The notes under the pieces were generated by a model, which saw nothing but the letters and a program-made list of their open reading frames with translations, was not told the DNA's origin and searched no databases. 64,000 nt of DNA, taken from Neonectria sp. B-13. Lineage: Eukaryota; Ascomycota; Sordariomycetes; Hypocreales; Nectriaceae. Within the stretch, counting starts at the first letter, position 1; each line of letters opens with the position of its first letter. The stretch is from NCBI GenBank assembly GCA_002682825.1, contig NOKP01000013.1, positions 491,745-555,744 on the forward strand, read 5' to 3'. Position numbers and translations under genes: made by a program. Below, one piece after another: positions 56,334 to 64,000 of this stretch.

Positions 56334-59300
56334 CGTAGAGGTATAGTGGGAGGTTCTTGGTTTGTTGAGTTCGTAGCTGCGCGTGTGTTCTGGTCAGCCT
56401 GATGCATCGGGTCGTGAGATAGATGCGCGAGGACGGGTTAGACGGGTTGGATCGTCTGCCTCGCCCCCTTTTTCTCGGTGTCTTGTTTCGAGGCGCTGGT
56501 ACGTACAGGTGGCGATGCAGGGCGGCGGACACGTTCGTGTATTGGGGGGTGATGCGAGTGGTTGTGAGCGGCGAGGCGACAGATGTTGCTGTTCGGATGG
56601 TAGTTGGGCGACGAAGGCCTGTGGAGTCGGTGGTGTCGCGAGTCGCGTGGTTGATGATGTTGGATCTGGGCTCGGAGGGTGTCATGGGACGTGCGCCAGG
56701 TGCGCCAGGTGCGCCGTCCCGGCAGTTGGGGAAACACCAAAATCCCCCCGCCGTTTACCCTATATCAGGGAAGTTGTTGGGAGTACAACAAACATTCCAG
56801 CACACATCATTGTTGACATTGTGAGGCGGTAAATCTGAATGAGCGATTGAATACTTCCTATAATACTGTTTACTTGTGCCTCTTTCGTCCGTCGGTTTAT
56901 GGTCGCAGTCGGGGCAAACCGTAGCTCTTGCCGTTCAACTTGGCGCATTGCTAATGAACGCTTGTGTCTTCATGGAGAGTACTATTTTCGAAACATGCGG
57001 GAACAACCCTAAGACTAAAAACTCAAGATTAGTTCAACTCTGATGCAACATGGATACCTGCACACAATGAGACCATATCATGAGGAGTAATTTTCGACAA
57101 GGTTTTCACGCAAATGGCAGGGCTCTAATGACAATACGCATAACTCCCTCGAAGGAAAAATGAAATATCTCGGCAGAAACTAGCTGCAGAAGTTCCATGT
57201 CCATCTTTCTAGACGAACTCAATTGTCTAAGTTAGAAGGAGTGGATGTCACTCGCGACACTCCCTGCTGCAACCCCAGATGCTCCCCGTCACCAACTGGG
57301 CATGTAAACAACGAACAAAGGAGGTCTGACTAAAACATGGACTGTCGTATTCGAGAAGGCCCGCGCCATAGAAGAATCCCAGTGCTCAATCCACATCGCA
57401 CCGCACACCGCCGATTTCTCCAAGAGAAGAGCAAGGATAGAACAACAAAGCGACAAGGGTGAGAACTGGGGTCAGACCGTCTGGCCTGCACGTACGAAAA
57501 TGAATATGTCACAACGGAAAAGTCCGGGGATTGGGACTTCGAAGATTCTGTCGAGGTGACTCGACTCTCTGTTGGAATCAAGACGCCCGCCTGGGTCTAA
57601 AAATAAAGAATCGAGGAGTGAATATCCGGTTATTCCTTACGCTTCAACAGGGGGAGCGCCCAAACAACTCGACTCCCTAGGGGGCCGGAAGTGAAGTGGT
57701 TGATGGAGGCTGAGGCAGTTTGCAACTTTCGGCCAATGAATGCGAAACAAGAAAGACCTGCCTCGTGGCATAAGTAAACCATGGTGATTTCATTGATTTA
57801 CAAAATCCAAGGCTTGTGTCTAGTGCATGCGTTATGTTCCGCTGGAGTTGTGTTTGTTCGGTCCTGGACGTTTGGCGTTCGAACAAGCAAACCTGGGATG
57901 CAACTTAAAGAACGAATTGTAAAGGTTCTACCAAACTGCCGAGGGGCTCAAATTTTCGAGGATCAAGCAGTCAGTCCCCTGTTTAGATACCAGTCGCCGC
58001 CCTACAATATTTGTGTTTGGTCGACAATCTCATATCCTGGCGACTCACAAGTTTGTGAGATGATCAATCCATTTCACTGCAAGATACCATGTGCTTAAGA
58101 AGCTTGCTTCAAAGTAGCAGTATACGATTGGACTGGATGTTATATCCCCTAAGTAGTTATTTGTGTCATCATCAAATATTCCGTGTGATTAATCTATCAA
58201 TAGCTCGCCGCTGAGAAGAGCCATGGGATGCATTGAGGTCGCAGGAGCATCTCCAAGAAGCCACCGTGAATCTAGTTACACGGAAGCAATGCCTAAGTAT
58301 TCTCACAACCGACTACAGCTGGAACTATATGTTATGAGCTCTCGGATGTATTCGATGATACTATTGCCTTAAAGCACGCAATTCACCACGAGCAAGTGTA
58401 CTTGTGTCTATGTTGCCAGGTCTTGGACGGACTCATTATGAAATATACTCAGAACTTGGATGCTGCCCTGAGGAATGGTACAGTTGAGTTCTTATGCTAT
58501 GCCTCACGTCTTGAGCTTTGGTCTGGGAAGTTACAAAGCACGTATGTAATAATGCTGGACACGCAATTGCTGCAAGTTACTGGACACACCAAATGAACAA
58601 CATCGATTACTCTAAAATTATGGTGTGGTTTCCATTAAGTGAGCACAAGAACGAGAAGAGCCTTTAATTTATCCGTAACTTGAAAATTGCGCCAGGGCTC
58701 ATATGGGTGTCAATCGCTTCTCTTCCCGAGAAGCTTTGCTGACGAGGACTTGTCTTCTTGTTTAACCCCTACCCAGGTAGGTAGTGACGACCGGCGCAAC
58801 TGGCGACTGGCAAAAACGGCACTGGCATGCCCTCAATTTATTACAAACAGGTTCTTTGTTCTACGGTGCTTGAGGTTGGCTGTAAGTCATGGACGATACT
58901 TCAGCAGTATGATGTCGATGTAGGAAGCCCAACACCCCTGTCTTAGCCTGATATCATTTGATGTATTGAATGGGGAACCGAAGAATCAACAAGGAAAGAA
59001 ATATGAGCTTCAACCGCTTGATGCATCGTATCTTATGTTCGGTTTGGTCAGCTCACGGGGACGAACTTCGGGTGCCATGGATGTCAAAGCTATTGTGTGG
59101 TATATCCAACAGACACCCGCCTTGACCAACAAGTTGACGACCTGAACTGTGATATTCACAGAAAACAGGGCTTGAACAGAGGATCCTCTAAGAAAGAAAC
59201 TTGAAATTGGATGCAGGAAGATTTGACCTCTGTGAAAACACTCATGAGCACAATGAAAGTTCCACGTGCCTATGTCAGGAGTTAAGAGAAGATCTTGACG

Positions 59301-59882
59301 ACAGCGGGTTAGTGTACAACATGAGCTTATGCATCGGACACTAGATGATGATTAGCTTCTTCGAAAGTGTCAAGAAATAGTCAATGACGACGTAGGAAGC
59401 CAAAAACCCCTAGCATGCTTGTGGAAGTCGAGTGTACTACGGAAGACCTGGATGAGGTCCTAGCTCGGAAGTGGCGTTACATCTTTTGATACTAAATCGT
59501 CTCAAATAGTCACTGTAACTGCGCTAGAGGATATATGCTTGATACTACGAAGTGTTGTGAAAATTTTACATTTATGGCTTGACAGGGCGTGTGAAGGGTT
59601 CTGCTTGGGACAAGTTGAAGAACGCAGGTTGCTGAGAGCAAGAGACACTGCAGACGCAATTCAGAGCATCGTGGTGGAGTTCCACATTTCAACCAGTGCA
59701 GAGTGATCCGCACGGGCCATGTTGTTTTGCCCCACCCTAACGATAAAGAATGGAAAGAGAAACTTTTTTTTTCTTTCCTCTTCCTCTCTCCCTTCATAAA
59801 AAGCGCCCGCGCCGAGCATGCAACCACATCTCCATCTCCCACGGTGAAGCATTCACCTTGACTGGGAGTCGTCATCTACACA
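56334..59882. other. Gene-free region (3.5 kb), AT-rich in its middle
   Basis: The left 0.5 kb is the GC-rich promoter and leader of the dynein gene. From about 56.8 to 59.5 kb the DNA is distinctly more AT-rich and all frames are short and featureless, which may reflect old degraded sequence. The last 150 bp is the mrd1 leader. Confidence 0.5.
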
Positions 59883-62664
59883 ATGGCCTCCTCCAGAATC
59901 TTTGTCAAGGGCTTGCCACCCAACATCACCGAGGCTGACTTCCGGAAACACTTCTCCGCCAAGGGCCGTGAGATCACCGATGTCAAGCTGATCCCCCAGC
60001 GCCGCATCGGCTATGTGGGCTACAAGACGCCCGATGATGCGTCCAAGGCAGTCAAGTACTTCAACAAGTCTTACATTCGGATGTCCAAGATTGGTGTCGA
60101 GACAGCACGACCCGTGAGTGACCATCACCCATGTCTTGACTGAGCTTTTGCTGAAGGAATGTTAGATCTCAGAACCCGCCACGACCAGAGGACATGGCGT
60201 GTCGCATTCCAACTATGGAGCGGCAGGCAACATCTCCAATGGCTCAGATCTCCTGGCCGAGAAAGAATCGAGCCCCAAGAAACGGAAGCGAGATGAGCCA
60301 GACGCGTCCGATCCTAAGCTACGCGAGTTCCTTCAAGTCATGAAACAAGGTCGGGAGGGCGCGCTCGACAACGTTGCCAACACAGACGTTGGTGACCTGT
60401 CGGTTCTTCCCGGCACTGCTGTCCCCGAAGAGGAGAGTGACGACGAGTACGAACAAATCCCAGCTCCCAGGGAGAAGCAGCGCAGGATAGACCCGCCGGA
60501 AAAGACCCAAGCCTCGTCATCTCAACCAGCCCACCTGATGGAGATAGACACACCCTCTGGCAATCAGATACCAACCCCCGAGGAGAGTACCGAGTCGTCA
60601 GGGGCGAAACAGGCGGATCTGGAACAGTCGGGACTCGGCGCGACTGATGACGACTGGTTACGATCACGCACGAATCGACTCCTGGATCTCGTTGATCCCG
60701 ATGACCTGGACCGGGCCCCTGTGCCAGGCATTTCTGCCCCTGCCCCTGCTCCTGCCCCTACCCGGACAGAGAGGTCTGATGTCGGCAACACTGCCCGCCC
60801 CAGTTCACAAGGGGATGGTGCAGTGCAGGGTGTAGTGGAGGACGACGCACTGGACGCAATTCGCCGGACGTCTCGGCTCTTCATCCGAAACTTGTCCTAC
60901 ACCACCACTGAGCAGGATCTCCGTGAGAGCTTTCAGAAGTTCGGAACTCTTGAAGAGGTACGTGCCGATATCATTTTGTTTTGTTTTGAACCTTCCGTAA
61001 AGGAATGGCAACGTGATGAACCCCAGATAGGGACAGCTTATACTACGGTATATGATGAGAACCCTGGGCGATTATTTTAGTAGATGCTTCGACCTGTCTG
61101 ATTTGCCTCATTTTCTGAATCTTGTTGTTGAGCCCTCTTTGCTTATCAAGACCGCTAACAATGCTAGGTCCATCTGCCCGTGGATGGCTCAGGGACGAGC
61201 AAGGGGTTTGCCCTGGTCCTCTTTACGGATCCATCCCGAGCGGTTGAAGCATTCCAAGCCATGGATGGGGCGACGTTTCAGGGGCGAATCGTCCACATCA
61301 TTCCTGCCAGTGCAAAGAGAGACACTGGCTTGGACGAGTTTTCTCTGTCTAAGTTGCCCCTGAAGAAGCAAAACATGATCAAGAGGAAAGCCGAGGCCGC
61401 GGCGAGTACCTTTAACTGGAATGCGCTTTACATGAACCAAGACGCCGTCAACACCTCAGTCGCCGAGCGTCTTGGTGTTTCAAAATCTGAGATGCTCGAT
61501 CCTACCTCTGCGGATGCTGCCGTCAAGCAGGCCGTCGCGGAGACAAGCGTCATCCAAGAAACCAAATCCTATTTTGCCGCTAACGGTGTGGACTTGGACG
61601 CTTTCAAGTCCCACAAGCGTGGCGACACGACCATATTGGTAAAAAATTTCCCTTATGGGACGACGATCGACGAACTCAGGAAGCTCTTTGAGGAGTCTGG
61701 GCCCGTGTTGAGGGTACTCATGCCCCCAAGTGGAACAATTGCCATTGTCCATTTTGCGCAGCCCAGCCACGCCAAATCCGCTTTTGGAAAGTTGGCGTAT
61801 CGCCGGATCAAAGATAGCGTGCTCTTTCTGGAGAAAGCGCCGAGAGACCTCTTCAATGGTGACCAAATTGATCAAGTCACCGCGCTAAAAGATCGGCCCA
61901 CGGCGGGTCAAAAGTTAACTGTCAACGACTTGCTGTCACGCGGCGATAAGACGGAGGAAGAGGTGGAAACTACGTCGCTATTTGTCCGAAATTTAAACTT
62001 TACTACGACGACAACTAAGTTGGCGGCAACCTTTGAGTCTTTGGACGGATTCGTTTCGGCTAGAGTGAAGACCAAGATGGATCCCAAGAAACCAGGCCAA
62101 ACACTGAGCATGGGCTTCGGCTTTGTGGAGTTTCGCTCAAAGGAACAAGCACAGGCCGCACTCAAAGTCATGGATGGCCATGTCCTTGAAGCTCATACCC
62201 TCACCGTCAAGGCGTCTCACAAGGGTCATGATGCCGCAGAGGAGCGGCGACGGGAAGACAAGGCGCGTAAGGGAGCAGGACAGAGGACCAAGATCATCAT
62301 CAAGAACTTGCCGTTCCAGACAACCAAGAAGGACATCCGGACGCTATTCGGTACCTACGGGCAGCTAAGATCCGTGCGCCTCCCGAAGAAGGCGGACTAT
62401 ACCCCAAGAGGTTTTGCATTTGCAGAGTTCGTCACTCCGCGAGAAGCCGAGAACGCGCTAAATGCGCTGAGAGACACCCATCTTCTCGGACGTAAGATGG
62501 TGTTGGACTTTGCGGAGGCAGATGCAGTCGATGCTGAGGAGGAGATCGCAAAGATGCAGAAGAAGGTTGGAGGTCAAGTCAATAAGGTAGCCCTTCAGCA
62601 ATTGACCGGAAGAGGGAGGACAAGGGTTGAGATTGGGAATAATGAGGATGAGCTTGCGGGTTGA
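59883..62664 (+). CDS. mrd1: Multiple RNA-binding domain protein Mrd1 (RBM19-like), pre-rRNA processing
   Basis: Nucleolar protein with five RRMs that binds 35S pre-rRNA and is required for early cleavages leading to 18S rRNA. Exons are 59883-60113, 60166-60957 and 61168-62664, giving 839 residues. RRM1 begins at residue 5 (IFVKGLPPNITEADF). A long acidic/basic linker follows, then RRM2 at about 314 (LFIRNLSYTT), RRM3 at about 496 (ILVKNFPYGTT), RRM4 at about 611 (LFVRNLNFTT) and RRM5 at about 716 (IIIKNLPFQTT). The conserved linker segment after RRM2 (KQNMIKRKAEAAASTFNWN, LYMNQDAV) is specific to Mrd1. The second intron is 210 bp, far longer than the others in the window, and carries a box C/D snoRNA candidate. 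It shares its biology with utp17 at 20.7-23.7 kb. Confidence 0.96.
61007..61107 (+). ncRNA. Box C/D snoRNA candidate (snR64-like) in the second intron of mrd1
   Basis: Seen directly: a 4-bp terminal stem GGCA (61007-61010) with TGCC (61104-61107), two spacer bases on each side, box C GTGATGA (61013-61019), internal box C' ATGATGA (61052-61058) and box D CTGA (61098-61101). Between C and C', nucleotides 61025-61036 read AGATAGGGACAG, complementary over 12 bases to CTGTCCCTATCT of 25S rRNA as I recall it. It is followed by CTTA, a weak D' box. The fifth base upstream of that box pairs with the C of CACTGTC, which by my count is the site methylated as Cm2337 in yeast, the target of snR64. Total length 101 nt, typical for the class. 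The host gene codes a pre-rRNA processing factor, a common arrangement. Confidence 0.65.
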
Positions 62665-63653
62665 GACCAGAGTCCAGAGGCCAGAGAAATAATCTTGTCC
62701 TGGCCATCCGTTCTGTCTGGCGAAGGCCAAGCAAGGCAAGGCTGAAGTGCCCTCGCTGGGAGGAGTGGATCGCCCTTGGGAAGGGATCGGGATTCCGCTG
62801 GATGGATGGGACGGGCTTGCTATCGTCTTCCGCGGTGCCGAACCCTCGCCCCCCGGGCGCCTCCGCACTCCACAGCCCCATCGTGGGCTAGATATTCGTT
62901 AAAGAATCCAGCATTATCGCTGTGTCTGATTCCAATCTTGTCCACATACCTTGCGCCATCCGGAGCCATGTCTGCGCGGCGTTGTTCGCCGCACGCCCCT
63001 TCTTGGCGATGAGACCACGACATCCTGGCCCCGCCCCGATCCTCCCTTGCGTACTAACGCCCTTGACACAAACCTCAAGCTGCCATGTGCCGGTGGCTGT
63101 TGCGAGGGCCGACAATTGGTCGCCACAACCCTCGCTGTCGACATCCCTCTGGCGCGATACCTGCTGAGTTCCCCGCTGTTGGGGCGCCCTCCCACCCTGC
63201 CCACCTTGCCCACCTTGCCCACCCTCCCCCATGTACCTCCATGTCTTGGGATGGGTGGTGGAAGGGTAGTGGATGATACGGTGGATGGATGAATGTATCT
63301 CGATATTTTGGGTTGAGGAGGGTGCAGTGACTGATTTGACTGACAGCCCTGGGCTCGGCGAACACGGCCCACAGGACTATCTATACTCATTACTCTCTCC
63401 CAGGTCTTGGATTTATATGATCTACTGGTCCTCTCGAATACCTCTCCGTTCCAGTGGTTGAACCTCCTTTCTTCAGGCATATACATCTATCCCACCATTC
63501 CACGTCTTGAATTCCTTTCAGCATTTCTCATCCTCTTCGACCTGTTCATTGCCTCCACTCGTAGAGCAGCAAAAGGCATCTGTGCTGGCTCGAAACTATT
63601 CTCGTGAGCGTCCTCGCCGGCATTCCTTTGCCCTCCCCACACAGCTTGCTGCT
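62665..63653. promoter_or_regulatory. Upstream region of the partial gene at the right edge
   Basis: About 1 kb between mrd1 and the next start codon. It contains CCACCTTGC tandem repeats (63191-63225) and a CT-rich leader from about 63400. No gene seen. Confidence 0.45.
63191..63225. repeat. 9-bp tandem repeat CCACCTTGC
   Basis: Nearly four copies, with one variant at each end. Confidence 0.9.
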
Positions 63654-64000
63654 ATGTCCTCATCACTCTACCACCCGCGGCCAGTGCTGTCGTCACAAAG
63701 ATATTCGCCTTCGCCGCCGGACTACCTAGACGCTCGGAGAGGAAGCACTTATGGTAGTGGTCGCTTGCCGCTGCGAGAAGGCAACAGTAATGCGCAGTCA
63801 CACAGCTTCAATGGTATGGTCTCGTGCTACCAGAACTCGGTTGCCCTGTCTCCGTCCATGTCGTCCAACATCCCGGCCCCCATGGTCCCTTCGCAATCGT
63901 TCGACTGCCTCTACCGCGTGCCGACTCCTCGCAACCAGCCTCGCTACCAGCGCAGGGCTCGGAATGGCGTGAACCCTCTCTACTACTGGCCGGCCTTCCG
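63654..64000 (+). CDS. N-terminal part of an unrecognised protein (runs off the right edge)
   Basis: Open frame of 115 complete codons from the ATG at 63654 to the window end, with codon bias typical of genes here and no stop. It begins MSSSLYHPRPVLSSQRYSPS, is Ser/Pro/Tyr-rich and apparently disordered, and ends in a more ordered, charged and aromatic stretch (RRARNGVNPLYYWPAF) that is probably the start of a conserved domain. This tail hints at a fungal transcription factor, but I cannot name the family. An intron within the segment is possible but not required. A CT-rich leader precedes the start. Other frames in this interval are shadows. Confidence 0.65.
   Translation, partial: MSSSLYHPRPVLSSQRYSPSPPDYLDARRGSTYGSGRLPLREGNSNAQSHSFNGMVSCYQNSVALSPSMSSNIPAPMVPSQSFDCLYRVPTPRNQPRYQRRARNGVNPLYYWPAF

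Noticed and set aside
58909..59424. Possible direct repeat: GTAGGAAGCC followed by ACCCCT at about 58920 and 59392
   Set aside because: Similarity covers about 30 bp only and flanks do not align; not enough for a duplicated element.
1..64000. CRISPR arrays, operons or prokaryotic signals
   Set aside because: No spaced repeat arrays; introns and gene families show a eukaryotic genome.

Overview
This window looks like nuclear DNA of a filamentous ascomycete (Pezizomycotina, probably Sordariomycetes; an assignment to Hypocreales is only a guess). The signs are short GT-AG introns of about 45-210 bp with CTAAC/CTGAC-type branch points, GC-rich third codon positions, eukaryotic housekeeping genes on both strands without operons, and broad GC-rich intergenic tracts. 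Protein identities come from reading translations and recalled family features, not from searches.

Left part (1-24.5 kb) is gene-dense: a truncated RAD2/XPG nuclease gene, a NatC auxiliary subunit (NAA38), eisosome core PIL1, an EZH2-type H3K27 methyltransferase (KMT6), a BAP31-like ER protein, a DUF1479 protein, a HhH-containing protein of unknown role, a decayed Nramp metal-transporter relic, a small 4F5/zinc-finger protein, a 2-oxoglutarate oxygenase, the U3 processome WD protein UTP17/NAN1 and RNA polymerase subunit RPB10.

Middle part (24.5-43.8 kb) begins with a 7.4 kb GC-rich gene-free stretch with many short tandem repeats. It is followed by an unrecognised seven-exon protein with a recurring Cys-Trp helical motif, a Gln/Pro-rich putative nuclear protein, an EFM2-like lysine methyltransferase, a possible GC3-rich pseudogene and an ELL-like elongation factor.

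Right part (43.8-64 kb) is mostly gene-poor, with one intronless F-box-like gene, a seven-exon LC8 dynein light chain, MRD1 (five-RRM pre-rRNA processing factor) and the start of an unrecognised gene at the edge. The large second intron of MRD1 holds a convincing box C/D snoRNA candidate whose guide matches the 25S rRNA site modified by yeast snR64.

There is no operon-like or pathway cluster. Ribosome biogenesis is over-represented by chance or loosely (UTP17, MRD1, the intronic snoRNA), and chromatin/transcription functions (KMT6, RPB10, ELL-like) also recur. I found no secondary-metabolite cluster, intact transposon, tRNA, 5S rRNA or CRISPR array.
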